The notes beneath the pieces are model-generated. The model had not been told where the DNA came from and made no database searches. It worked only from the letters and a program-made list of their open reading frames with translations. Below, in pieces: positions 8,339 to 16,651 of a stretch of 64,000 nt of DNA (positions within the stretch are counted from its first letter, which is position 1; each line of letters starts with the position of its first letter). The position numbers and the translations under genes are program-made. The stretch is taken from assembly GCF_001675165.1 (NCBI RefSeq), contig NZ_LROS01000055.1, forward strand, positions 116,756-180,755, in the 5' to 3' direction. The DNA is from Clostridium ragsdalei P11. GTDB taxonomy: Bacteria; Bacillota; Clostridia; Clostridiales; Clostridiaceae.

Positions 8339-9340
8339 ATGTTTTGTCCTAATTGTGGAAAAGAAATATCAGATAACAGTGTATATTGCAATAAATGTGG
8401 AGCAAAAATAAATAATGATGAAATAACTCCAATTATGAATGATGATATTGAAGATCCAACAATAATATCTAATTCTGGAAAAGTAAAGAAAATAATTATA
8501 GGTTTGATTGTGATAGTAGTTATATGTTGTGCAGGATTTGGTGGATATAAATATGTACAAGCCAAGGAATTTAATAATTTAGTTAAAACAGCTAATCAAA
8601 AATTGAATGCAGGAAATTATGATGAAGCAATACAATTATATAATAAAGCATTAACGTATAGAAGCGATAGCAACGTTCAAAAAGAGCTTACAGAAGCACA
8701 AAAATATAAACAATACCAAAGTATATATAATCAAGGTTTAAAGCTAATGAGCAATAAGAAATATTCAGAAGCTATACAGAAATTTAGTAGTATAAATCAA
8801 AGTGTAGTGCAAATATATAATAATGCACAAAGTAAAATATCACAATGTAAAAAGAATGTTATAAATGATGATATTCAAGCTGCTGATAATGCAATTGAAA
8901 ATGGAGATTATGATAATGCAAATAAATATATTAATGATATATTGAAGATAGATGCTAATAGTAGTGATGCTAAACGATTAAAAGCTAAAATTGTACAGGC
9001 ACAAGGAAAATCTAAAGCAGAAGGAAATATCAAAGAACAGCAACAAGCAATAAATACTTCTATTATAATAAAATATTCAATAGATGAGAGAGGATATATA
9101 ATGGCCACAAATTATCCCAATGGCTCAAGTATACAATTAAAAGTAGGTCAAGAAATTAATTTAATAGGGAATGTTTCCTCAAAATCTTCACAGAGAGTTC
9201 TATTTGATGGTACTGTTATGAAGTCAGTATCACCAACAGCTATAAAAACTACTACTGTAGGTGGTGGAGACATAAATATTATTCCTAATGGTTATGATTG
9301 GGATAAAGCTTATAAATATCACATTATTGTAACTAGTTAG
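8339..9340 (+). CDS. Zinc-ribbon, single-TM, TPR-like repeat protein
   Basis: 333 residues: a zinc ribbon at 1-24 (CPNC ... CNKC), a transmembrane helix at about 54-75, then TPR-like helical repeats at about 80-215 (NYDEAIQLYNKAL, KYSEAIQKFSSI, DYDNANKYINDILKID). The last ~90 residues are a beta-rich domain, probably outside the cell. The topology predicts a cytoplasmic zinc ribbon and external repeats. Resembles the downstream gene closely across the TM and TPR parts, so the pair arose by duplication. Role unknown. Confidence 0.65.
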   Translation: MFCPNCGKEISDNSVYCNKCGAKINNDEITPIMNDDIEDPTIISNSGKVKKIIIGLIVIVVICCAGFGGYKYVQAKEFNNLVKTANQKLNAGNYDEAIQLYNKALTYRSDSNVQKELTEAQKYKQYQSIYNQGLKLMSNKKYSEAIQKFSSINQSVVQIYNNAQSKISQCKKNVINDDIQAADNAIENGDYDNANKYINDILKIDANSSDAKRLKAKIVQAQGKSKAEGNIKEQQQAINTSIIIKYSIDERGYIMATNYPNGSSIQLKVGQEINLIGNVSSKSSQRVLFDGTVMKSVSPTAIKTTTVGGGDINIIPNGYDWDKAYKYHIIVTS

Positions 9341-9483
9341 CATTAGTGAGTTTTTAAAATAGTATTACTACATGGTAGGATTTATATTTACTCAAGAAAA
9401 AATTTAAAATGGAAGAATGAAGATCTATGAAGAAAATAAGTGTACTCCTAGATAAATTTTTAAAATAGAATGGGGAGATTAAT

Positions 9484-10308
9484 ATGGATAAAATTAAACT
9501 GTTTTTAAAGAAACATAAGTTTCCAATTTTTATATTAGTAATAGTAGTATTAGTGGGTATAGGATTTGGTACATATAATTATAACAAAGTACAAGCATAT
9601 AATAATTTAATAACTACAGCAAATAAGTATATGAGTCAGGATGATTATGATAAAGCTGAAGCTTTATTTGAGCAGTCATTAAAATATAAAGAAGATTCTT
9701 TAGTTGAGAAAAATATAAAATTGGCTGTGACTTTAAAGAAGTTTAAAGAAATTTATGATGATGGAATGAAGTTAGCAAATGATAAAAAATATTTGGAAGC
9801 TATAGAAAAGTTTAAGACGATAGATAAAAGCGGTTTGAAGTGGTATTCCAATGCTCAAAAAGAAATTAATGAGTGTAAAAAGCAATTTATAGCACAAAAT
9901 ATGCAATTAGCAAATGATTCTGCAAAAAATGGTAAGTATGATGATGCAAATAAATATTTAAATGATATATTAAAGATTGATAGTAATAATGAAGATGCCA
10001 AGAATTTAAAGGATTCAATTGACGAAGCTATGAATCAAAAACAGGAAAATTCTAAGCCAATGGAAGAAACTAAACAAGTGGCACAAAATAATACAGAGCA
10101 ATCCAATGTGAAAAATAATAGTAATTTGAATAATGATAAAGGTAATGAATATTCTGGTAAAATGAAAGAAATAGACAATGAGATATATGCAATAGAATCT
10201 CAAAAGAAAGGTATGTATAAGGGCAGTGAAGAATACAGGCAGGCATTACAACAACAAATTGATTTACTTAAACAAAAAAATGATTTGATAGATCAAATGC
10301 AAAAGTAA
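9484..10308 (+). CDS. Single-TM, TPR-like repeat protein, paralogue of upstream gene
   Basis: 274 residues. It lacks the zinc ribbon: residues 1-13 are basic, a transmembrane helix follows at about 14-32, and the same three TPR-like repeats fill about 45-180 (DYDKAEALFEQSLKYK, KYLEAIEKFKTIDK, KYDDANKYLNDILKID). A polar Asn/Gln linker and a C-terminal coiled coil close the protein. RBS GGGGAG. The 143-base gap before it shows no clear terminator, so it may be read from the same transcript. Confidence 0.65.
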   Translation: MDKIKLFLKKHKFPIFILVIVVLVGIGFGTYNYNKVQAYNNLITTANKYMSQDDYDKAEALFEQSLKYKEDSLVEKNIKLAVTLKKFKEIYDDGMKLANDKKYLEAIEKFKTIDKSGLKWYSNAQKEINECKKQFIAQNMQLANDSAKNGKYDDANKYLNDILKIDSNNEDAKNLKDSIDEAMNQKQENSKPMEETKQVAQNNTEQSNVKNNSNLNNDKGNEYSGKMKEIDNEIYAIESQKKGMYKGSEEYRQALQQQIDLLKQKNDLIDQMQK

Positions 10309-10366
10309 ATCATTAGAGATATATGAAAGATAATATAAGGTTTGAATAATTTATATAATAATTAAG

Positions 10367-10393
10367 AGTATCACAGAAATGTGGTGCTTTTTT
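10367..10393 (+). terminator. Intrinsic terminator of the zinc-ribbon/TPR operon
   Basis: AGTATCAC/GTGGTGCT forms 8 consecutive pairs (two G-U) around a 6-nt loop, followed by a run of T. Confidence 0.7.
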
Positions 10394-10712
10394 ATATGCC
10401 TAAATTAAATTTACTTTTAAAATATTATGTTAATAGAAATAAATGTAAACTTGAAAATCTATAATTGAATTTAATGCAAATATAGTATAAGTCCTTGATA
10501 AAAAATTAGAAACTATTTTTATATAAAAATAAATATTAAAAGATAGATAAGCAAAAAAATCAGAAAAATATTTTTAAAAGCTATACATATATGGTAATTA
10601 TTACATCATACTGAATTAATTAAATGGAAGTAGTATAATATAACTATGTGAATGGAACGGATTATAAAATTTAATAATGAAATCACAGATACTAGCCAAT
10701 TAAAACATATCA
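10394..10712 (+). other. Intergenic AT-rich stretch without a gene
   Basis: No open frame, repeat or RNA structure of note. It ends where helicase homology abruptly begins, so it probably contains the junction at which incoming DNA replaced the 5' part of the helicase gene. Confidence 0.5.
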
Positions 10713-11147
10713 AATTTTCATATTCACGGCGTGAAAGGTATGGAGTTTGAGAATGTGTTCATAATAAACTGCAGCGAAGGATTAATTCCTCATGCAAATA
10801 GCATACAAAATAACCTGGAAGAAGAAAGGCGGCTTTTTTATGTAGGAGTTACAAGAGCCATAGATAATTTGACTTTATGTTATTCAAGTACTATTAGGAA
10901 AAAGGCAGTAGATGTATCCAGGTTTATAGAGGAATGTGACTTGTTAAATTCGGGAGAACTTATGAAAAATTGCGGTTTAGAAGTAGGAGACTATGTAGTT
11001 CACAAAGTGTTTGGAAGTGGGAAAATAATAGATAAGGGAGATAATTGCTTAAAAGTATTATTTTCAGATAATAGAGAGATAGGATTTGACTTTTCTGTTC
11101 TTTATAATGGACAGTTGATGAAGGATGCTGCCAGAAAATGTTTGTGA
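10713..11147 (+). pseudogene. 3' remnant of a UvrD/PcrA-type DNA helicase
   Basis: The frame is open from 10704 but homology starts around FHIHGVKGMEFENVFI, the helicase motif V region. It continues through EEERRLFYVGVTRA (motif VI, with the arginine finger) to the C-terminal Tudor-like segment VGDYVVHKVFGSGKIID. The ATP-binding Walker A half, roughly 500-600 residues in full-length relatives, is missing, so it cannot be an active helicase. A GTG at 10731 is the first possible start but has no good ribosome site. Most likely truncated by insertion or recombination at about 10710. Confidence 0.85.
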
Positions 11148-11308
11148 TTAAAGGTAAGTGTAGCCTAGTTTATAAGTAAGTTTCTATTAATTTCATATAT
11201 AACCAGTAATAAATACTAGATGAAATAATTTAAATATTATATATTTGTTATGTAAGAAATATACATCACATATATGCTGTTTTAATAACAGCAGCCCATT
11301 TAATCATT

Positions 11309-11336
11309 TGAGGTCAGTATGAAAATACTGACCTCA
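11309..11336 (+). terminator. Perfect 12-bp hairpin, likely bidirectional terminator
   Basis: TGAGGTCAGTAT and its exact complement flank a GAAA loop, just upstream of the insertion element. The block before it (CCCATTTAATCATTTGAGG) has a diverged copy at about 23423-23450, also leading into a hairpin. Confidence 0.7.
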
Positions 11337-11407
11337 TTTCACTTGTCAAGAAAACCACCGGTAATGCCGGTGGATAAAAGGGCTTAAGCTCTGAACAATA
11401 AAAAACC

Positions 11408-11461
11408 CCCTATGATATAATTTGAACGACTGACAATCGCAAAAATTAAAATATCATAGGG
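11408..11461 (+). promoter_or_regulatory. Leader hairpin hiding the transposase ribosome site
   Basis: CCCTATGATAT and ATATCATAGGG form an 11-bp stem whose right arm runs into the GGGAGGTG ribosome site of tnpA. Such leader stem-loops keep IS200 transposase expression low (family knowledge). Confidence 0.7.
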
Positions 11462-11471
11462 AGGTGTCGTT

Positions 11472-13825
11472 ATGGGAAACGACATAGAAAGCTTATCACA
11501 TAGTGTGTCCTGAATGCAAAAGACAATGAAAAAAGAGAAAAATGTCAAAGACAATGCTTTTCAAAAGATGGAAGTAGGCCTTCCATGGTCGGTATACAGG
11601 TGCAGATCATAAACCACCCATGGGTGCTGTAATCAAAAGTTATGGTGCTGAGCGCATGAGGAAAAGGCAGCGGAAAACTGTCAGGTGTATGCCATGAAGC
11701 TGAACGAAAGTGAAGAGCTGATTAAGCATCGTTAAGACTTTAAAGTATAGTCGAAACTGAGGTATTGTGTGGACTTCAGGATAAGTCTGACGGGAACCTG
11801 TTTACTGGTCAGATGGCTATCGGTGTAGAGGCTACAGGAGCATGGTATAGGCTTTTGAAAGGAACAGGAGAATCTTGAATATCTATGTTAATCGAAAAAT
11901 TTGAGTTGCCAAAGTACGAGAGTGAAAGTAGAAAAGAGATGTTCAGGTGCGGAAGAATTCGTAGTAGTGATGAAATTGCTGTAATGGGAATGGAGCAAAG
12001 GAATTCTATTATCTTAACTTCTGAAATATAACAACCAGAAATGGGAGGATTAAATTGATAGAAGGGAAATCATTTAGAATCACGAAAAAGGAAGTGTTAA
12101 TGGCATACAAGCGTGTGAAAGCGAACAAAGGTGTCGGGGGAATTGATGGTGTAAGCTTCGAAGAATTTGATAAAGATTTTAAAAACAATATGTATAAACT
12201 ATGGAATAGAATGGCATCTGGAAGTTACTTTCCTAAGGCTGTTAGAGGAGTTGAAATACCTAAAAAGAATGGGAAAGCAAGGCTTTTAGGAATACCAACA
12301 ATTGAGGATAGGATAGCACAAATGGTTGTAAGGAGTAGATTTGAACCAAAAGTAGAAAAGATATTTTTAAAAGAATCTTTTGGGTATAGACCTTATAAAT
12401 CTGCACTAGATGCTGTAGGGATGGCAAGGAAAAGATGTTTTAGAATGCCTTGGGTTATTGAATTTGACATAGTTGGCTTGTTTGACAATATTAGTCATGA
12501 GAAACTGATGAAAGCAGTCAAGATGCATACGCAGGAAAAGTGGATAATTTTATATATAGAGAGATTCTTGAAAGCACCAATACAAATGCCTAATGGAGAT
12601 ATTAAGGATAGAAAATCTGGAACTCCGCAAGGTGGAGTCATAAGTTCAGTTTTGGCAAATCTGTTTATGCATTATGCTTTTGATATATGGATGGCTAAAG
12701 AATTTCCAAGGAACCCCTGGGAAAGGTATGCAGATGATGGAGTAATACACTGCCTTAGCAAAAAACAGGCACTATACATAATGGATAGTTTATCAAAAAG
12801 AATGAAAGAATGTGAATTAGAAATACATCCAGATAAAACCAGAATAGTCTACTGTAGAAGTGAAAATTTTAATGAGCATTATAGAAATGAGTCATTTAAC
12901 TTTCTAGGATATACATTCCGAAGTAGATGCTGTAAGAGCCGTACTGGTGAATATTTTACTGGCTTTACGCCAGCAGTTGGCAAAGAAGCAGGAAAGAGTT
13001 TCCGAAATAAAATACGAGAAGCAATAATAAATGCTAATACAACATCAATTGAAATCTTGTCTGAAATATTGAATCCAATTATACGAGGATGGATGAACTA
13101 TTTCTTGAAATACAATCCAAGTGAAGCATTTAGGCAAGGAATTAACTACGTGAATCTAAGACTGGCGAGATGGTTAAGAAGAACTCACAAGAAAGTGAAA
13201 AATGGGATTCATAAAGCACAGATATTGTTGAAGAGAATCGCAAAAGTGATGCCGAATTTATTTTACCATTGGTCAGTGGGCTATATGCCAGTGACTTGAT
13301 AATAAGAGCCGTATGATGGGAGACTATCAAGTACGGTTCTGTGAGAGACTAGGGGTGAGAATCCTCTTGCCTACTCGACCAAAATGGAGGTGTCAATATC
13401 ATATAGTGTTTGCACCAAAATATAGAAGGCAAATAATATATGGGAAATATAAGGTACAAATAGGGAAAATATTAAGAGAGATATGTATAAGAAATAATGT
13501 AGAGATAATAGAAGCAAATGCATGTATAGATCACATACATATGCTTGTAACAATTCCACCCAAAATAAGTGTATCAAAGTTTATGGGAATACTTAAAGGA
13601 AAAAGTAGCTTAATGATATTTGATAGATTTGCAAATTTGAAATATAAATATGGAAATCGTCATTTTTGGTGTAGAGGTTATTATGTAGACACAGTTGGAA
13701 GAAATAAAACAGCAATAACAAAGTATATACAAAATCAATTACAAGAAGATCAAATTGTGGAACAAATAAGTATAAAAGAATATATAGATCCGTTTACAGG
13801 TGAGCAAGTAAAAAGAAGAAAATAA
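11472..13825 (+). CDS. tnpA: IS200-type Y1 transposase TnpA, split gene
   Basis: Exon 1 (11472-11502) encodes MGNDIESLSH plus the first base of a codon; exon 2 (13380-13825) continues with KWRCQYHIVFAPKYRR. Joining them gives A|CA (Thr) and the canonical SHTKWRCQYHIVF start of this family, 158 residues in total. The HUH motif is DHIHMLV and the catalytic tyrosine lies in the RGYYVDTVGRNK region. The enzyme cuts and joins single-stranded DNA through a phosphotyrosine bond. Expression therefore needs intron splicing. Read without splicing, the downstream frame only seems to continue 5' through the intron's domain V/VI. Confidence 0.85.
12055..13299 (+). CDS. ltrA: Group II intron reverse transcriptase/maturase
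   Basis: 414 residues from a TTG start placed 6 bases after GGGAGG. RT motifs follow in order: GIDGVSFEEF, RLLGIPTIEDRIAQ, ESFGYRPYKSALDA, EFDIVGLFDNISH, GTPQGGVISSVLAN and the catalytic RYADDGV. The maturase domain X with EILNPIIRGWMNYF follows. No HNH endonuclease domain is present, so retrohoming would rely on nicked or single-stranded targets, which suits its host, an element that moves as single-stranded DNA. The protein helps splice its own intron and copies it into new sites. No frame damage seen. Confidence 0.92.
   Translation: MIEGKSFRITKKEVLMAYKRVKANKGVGGIDGVSFEEFDKDFKNNMYKLWNRMASGSYFPKAVRGVEIPKKNGKARLLGIPTIEDRIAQMVVRSRFEPKVEKIFLKESFGYRPYKSALDAVGMARKRCFRMPWVIEFDIVGLFDNISHEKLMKAVKMHTQEKWIILYIERFLKAPIQMPNGDIKDRKSGTPQGGVISSVLANLFMHYAFDIWMAKEFPRNPWERYADDGVIHCLSKKQALYIMDSLSKRMKECELEIHPDKTRIVYCRSENFNEHYRNESFNFLGYTFRSRCCKSRTGEYFTGFTPAVGKEAGKSFRNKIREAIINANTTSIEILSEILNPIIRGWMNYFLKYNPSEAFRQGINYVNLRLARWLRRTHKKVKNGIHKAQILLKRIAKVMPNLFYHWSVGYMPVT
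13306..13379 (+). ncRNA. Group II intron domains V and VI
   Basis: GAGCCGTATG pairs with GTACGGTTC around a GGAGAC-type loop (13306-13339), the catalytic domain V hairpin. The next hairpin, GAGAGACTAGGGG..CCTCTTGCC, is domain VI carrying the branch-point region. The intron ends right after. Confidence 0.85.
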
Positions 13826-13953
13826 GCAGCCACCAAGGGTGGCCGCTGGAAATGTTTTGCGATTGGCGGTCTATTCAGGGCGCGAGTAGCGCTTGCCAGT
13901 ACCATGCCCTTATAGGGCTTAATCAAGCCACCAGCTTAGCTGGTGGTACTTGA

Positions 13954-14221
13954 CTATAAGTAGAACAACATATGATGATTTAAGTGATTCATCAAATTTA
14001 ACGAATGGCTGAAATACAATACCCGCAGCATCATTACCCAAGTTAAATTTAGTATAACGCTTAAAGAGTATTACAAATATGTACAGGTCGTTTAAAACGT
14101 CTTGGAAATTTAAATCACATAAATGAAATGTAGTTTATGGAATAGTAAGACAATATTGACTCATAATTAAATTGATAAACACATATGAGATAGATATAAT
14201 AAACAATATGGAGGGAATAAA
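13954..14221 (+). other. Gap between IS element and ATPase gene
   Basis: Holds no intact gene. Bases 14133-14154 repeat 22 bp of the small phage gene at 3556-3577 with one mismatch. Together with the 37-bp repeat further right, this suggests the stretch derives from a second copy of the phage-type sequence seen at 3.5-4.3 kb. Confidence 0.5.
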
Positions 14222-14950
14222 ATGAATCGGAACTATTTTATAAGAGAAATTCAATTAGATACAAAAAAAGTAAATTCGTTTTCTGAATATCCATATTGTT
14301 TACCAGTAATAAAAAATTTATCAACTATAAAATTTCACCCTAAAGTAACATATATAATAGGTGAAAATGGGACTGGAAAATCTACCATACTTGAAGCAAT
14401 TGCTATAGCATGTGGTTTCAATCCTGAAGGTGGGTCTAGAAATTTTAACTTTTCAACAAGAGATACCCACTCTGATTTGTGGCAAAATTTAAAATTGATT
14501 AGAGAAACTAAAATACCTAAAGACGGTTTTTTCTTAAGAGCAGAAAGTTTCTACAATTTAGCTTCAAATATTGATGATATAGATGTTACTGATTCATATG
14601 GTGGGAATTCATTACATTCACAATCTCATGGAGAATCTTTTATGTCATTAATTATGAATAGATTTAGAGGAAATGGTTTATATATTTTAGATGAACCAGA
14701 AGCTGCTTTGTCTCCAACAAGACAAATGGTTCTAGTTTCAAGAATGCATGATTTAATTAAAAATAATTCTCAATTCATAATTGCTACTCATTCGCCAATA
14801 GTATTGTCTTATCCAGATTCTATAATTTATCAATTGGATGATAGATTAAGAAAAGTTAATTATGAAGATACCGAGACTTATCAGATAATGAAATCATTTG
14901 TTAATAATCCTAAAAAAATGTTGGATATACTTGGAGTAATGGCAAAGTAA
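14222..14950 (+). CDS. Stand-alone ABC-type (SMC/RecF-like) ATPase
   Basis: 242 residues. Walker A is GENGTGKST near residue 50, the ABC signature is SHGESFMS, Walker B is GLYILDEPEAALS and the H-loop is ATHSPIV. There is no membrane partner and no inserted coiled coil, so this is the small predicted-ATPase type (COG3910-like) rather than a transporter subunit. Such proteins are common on mobile elements and in some defence loci; the substrate is unknown. RBS GGAGGG. It is a lone gene between the IS element and the 37-bp repeat. Confidence 0.8.
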   Translation: MNRNYFIREIQLDTKKVNSFSEYPYCLPVIKNLSTIKFHPKVTYIIGENGTGKSTILEAIAIACGFNPEGGSRNFNFSTRDTHSDLWQNLKLIRETKIPKDGFFLRAESFYNLASNIDDIDVTDSYGGNSLHSQSHGESFMSLIMNRFRGNGLYILDEPEAALSPTRQMVLVSRMHDLIKNNSQFIIATHSPIVLSYPDSIIYQLDDRLRKVNYEDTETYQIMKSFVNNPKKMLDILGVMAK

Positions 14951-14964
14951 TTTTTATATGTTAT

Positions 14965-15001
14965 AAAGTAATTGAAATTAATTTATTGATGTGAAGTATT
15001 T
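14965..15001 (+). repeat. 37-bp direct repeat, copy 2
   Basis: Same sequence as 4292-4328 apart from one base (GTGAAG for GTGGAG). Begins 15 bases after the ATPase stop codon. Confidence 0.7.
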
Positions 15002-15073
15002 ATACTTGATGTTTTATGCTGCATTAGACATATTAAATGGACAAGACCAATGTTTAATAAGGAGATGTGTATT

Positions 15074-15337
15074 ATGGAAGTCGATCGAAAAACATTAATA
15101 AAGGATATTGTTAATATGGGGCCTAGGGCAATAGAAATATTAAAGAATTTTGGTATGGGTTGTATTGAATGCCCTTCATCTCAAAATGAGAGTATAGAAG
15201 ATGCTGCTGCAACTCATGGAATCGACGTAGAGAATTTAATTCAAAGTTTGAATAAAATTCCATTAAGGGAGAAAATAAAATGGAAAATAGAAAAGAAGAT
15301 TGAGGATGTTATGAAGTCACGATACAATATTAAATAA
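15074..15337 (+). CDS. DUF1858 domain protein
   Basis: 87 residues starting MEVDRKTLIKDIV. Two in-frame ATGs upstream overlap the ribosome site AAGGAG, so 15074 is chosen. The DUF1858 core is FGMGCIECPSSQNESIEDAAATHGIDVENLIQSLN, with a CIEC pair. Relatives are stand-alone or fused to hybrid-cluster or ScdA-type proteins and are thought to act in redox or metal-cluster handling. Role here unknown. No close operon partner; a repeat element follows. Confidence 0.75.
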   Translation: MEVDRKTLIKDIVNMGPRAIEILKNFGMGCIECPSSQNESIEDAAATHGIDVENLIQSLNKIPLREKIKWKIEKKIEDVMKSRYNIK

Positions 15338-15384
15338 TGCAATTGTAGAGATTAGTTATTTTAGATTTTTGATATCTTCTATAA

Positions 15385-15671
15385 GATAAACAGAGTTCTT
15401 GGCATCAGATGGGGTTTTGACTCCACACCTGATGCTTATTAACAGTATTCTTAGTGCTTCAGTACTTAGAGACGTTATCCTTTAGGAAAAATTGTTATCC
15501 AGGGACGTAGCTGCTCGCAACGTACACTTGGAGAAAAGCAGATATCCCAAATCTTTGATTTGGTGATAGTCGCTTTCGCTGTGTGCAAGCAGATATCCCA
15601 AATCTTTGATTTGGTGATAGTCGCTTTCACAGGGTGCGTGGGAGTATTAGAGTAGGTGGTCATCGGATAAA
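15385..15671 (-). repeat. Intergenic palindromic repeat family, copy A (expanded)
   Basis: Reads GATAAACAGAGTTCTTGGCA at its left end and CATCGGATAAA at its right, the reverse of copy B at 27086. The core TATCCAGGGACGTAGC and the hairpin-forming CATCAGATGG segment are shared. It is longer because a 51-bp module containing CAAATCTTTGATTTG is present twice in tandem (from 15537 and 15588). The remaining 15338-16020 gap shows a hairpin at 15706 and AT-rich leader DNA. Confidence 0.75.
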
Positions 15672-15705
15672 AATAAAACCAACACTTTAGCACAATATCA
15701 TAAAT

Positions 15706-15749
15706 TTAAGGAAACCTGATCAACATTTTTGTTTATCAGGTTTCCTTAA
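15706..15749. terminator. 15-bp perfect hairpin
   Basis: TTAAGGAAACCTGAT and its exact complement flank a 14-nt T-rich loop. No long T run follows, so it may be a weak terminator or a hairpin left by the adjoining repeat. Confidence 0.45.
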
Positions 15750-16020
15750 GTTTATCCGATAATTCATCGAATCCGCGTTAAATTATGTAATTATTTGAAA
15801 ATTTTTATATGTTTTTTAGCTAATAAATGGTATAATAATAGTAAAGCATTTTTATTGGAGAAAATATTAATATGTAATTGTATTTCAAAACTAAAATAAA
15901 TTAGTACAATATGTTAGATAAGGTAAAACGTTGAACTAATAATAAAGCATAATAATTGGACTTGCTTATATAGAGAGTCCCTAAAAATAGATTTAATCAA
16001 TTAAATTGGAGGGGTATAAA

Positions 16021-16554
16021 ATGGAATTAAAGGGAAGCAAAACAGAAAAAAATTTGTTGTCTGCATTTGCAGGTGAATCTCAAGCAAGAAATAAGTATAC
16101 ATATTTTTCTTCAGCTGCTAAAAAAGAGGGATATGAACAGATTGGTGAAATATTTCAACTTACAGCTGATAATGAAAAAGAGCATGCAAAGATTTGGTTT
16201 AAACTTTTAAATGGTATAGGTAATACTTCAGAAAATCTGAAATCTGCAGCTGGTGGAGAGAATTATGAATGGACTGAAATGTATAAAAAATTTGCAGAAG
16301 AAGCTAAGCAAGAGGGTTTTAGTGATATCTCTAGATTATTTAGTATGGTAGCAGAAATTGAGAAACATCATGAAGAAAGATATAATGAACTTTTAAAGAA
16401 TATAGAAGAAAACAAGGTTTTTAGTAAAAGTGCGAAAAAGGTTTGGATATGTCGTAACTGTGGATATGTTTACATTGGTGAAAACGCACCTAAAAAATGT
16501 CCTGTATGCTCACATCCTGAATCATACTTTGAAATAGAAAGTAAAAATTGGTAG
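16021..16554 (+). CDS. rbr: Rubrerythrin
   Basis: 177 residues. The N-terminal ferritin-like domain has the diiron ligands in [19 protein letters not shown] and [11 protein letters not shown]. The C-terminal rubredoxin-like domain has CRNCGYVY and CPVC, the two CxxC pairs that hold one iron. Rubrerythrins reduce hydrogen peroxide with electrons from NADH via rubredoxin and protect anaerobes from oxidative stress. The start is set by GGAGGGG eight bases upstream; a TTG at 16006 overlaps that site and is rejected. Single gene, closed by a terminator. Confidence 0.95.
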   Translation: MELKGSKTEKNLLSAFAGESQARNKYTYFSSAAKKEGYEQIGEIFQLTADNEKEHAKIWFKLLNGIGNTSENLKSAAGGENYEWTEMYKKFAEEAKQEGFSDISRLFSMVAEIEKHHEERYNELLKNIEENKVFSKSAKKVWICRNCGYVYIGENAPKKCPVCSHPESYFEIESKNW

Positions 16555-16569
16555 TAGTATAGTACTAAA

Positions 16570-16607
16570 AAACATCGTATTATTCAATTGAATTTTACGG
16601 TGTTTTT
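16570..16607 (+). terminator. Intrinsic terminator of rubrerythrin gene
   Basis: AAACATCGTA pairs with TACGGTGTTT (one G-U) over a 16-nt loop, followed by T-rich sequence. Confidence 0.7.
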
Positions 16608-16651
16608 ATATTTGTAAAACAAAAATATACATTTCAGGAGATGTTACATTA

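Larger units (their letters stand above)
11503..13379 (+). mobile_element. Group II intron inside tnpA
   Basis: The 5' end is GTGTG (consensus GUGYG) and the 3' end is CTACTCGAC (consensus AY). Splicing at these points restores the transposase frame exactly. Domain I-III sequence fills 11503-12054, the reverse-transcriptase gene sits in domain IV, and domains V-VI occupy 13306-13379. TGTGTG at 11766-11771 can pair with the last six exon bases CACATA (two G-U or A-U ends), a candidate EBS1-IBS1 contact. Total 1877 nt. Confidence 0.88.
11341..13953 (+). mobile_element. IS200/IS605-family element interrupted by a group II intron
   Basis: The ends are marked by subterminal hairpins, CCACCGG-TAATG-CCGGTGG at 11355-11373 and CCACCAGC-TTA-GCTGGTGG at 13928-13946, as expected for elements that move as single strands without terminal inverted repeats. 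CTTGTCAAG at the left and TACTTGACT at the right mark approximate boundaries. The only cargo is tnpA, split by the intron at 11503-13379; there is no tnpB. Exact cleavage sites cannot be set without an empty site. Confidence 0.85.

Noticed and set aside
10731..11147. Helicase fragment as a functional small protein
   Set aside because: It starts in the middle of helicase motif V, lacks the ATP-binding half and has no convincing ribosome site.
13313..13379. A longer transposase frame starting at 13313
   Set aside because: This 5' extension is group II intron domain V/VI read through by chance; the true 5' exon is at 11472-11502.
15537..15640. Tandem 51-bp repeats as a minimal CRISPR array
   Set aside because: The units are identical throughout, with no unique spacers between them, there are no cas genes, and the same module occurs inside another repeat copy.
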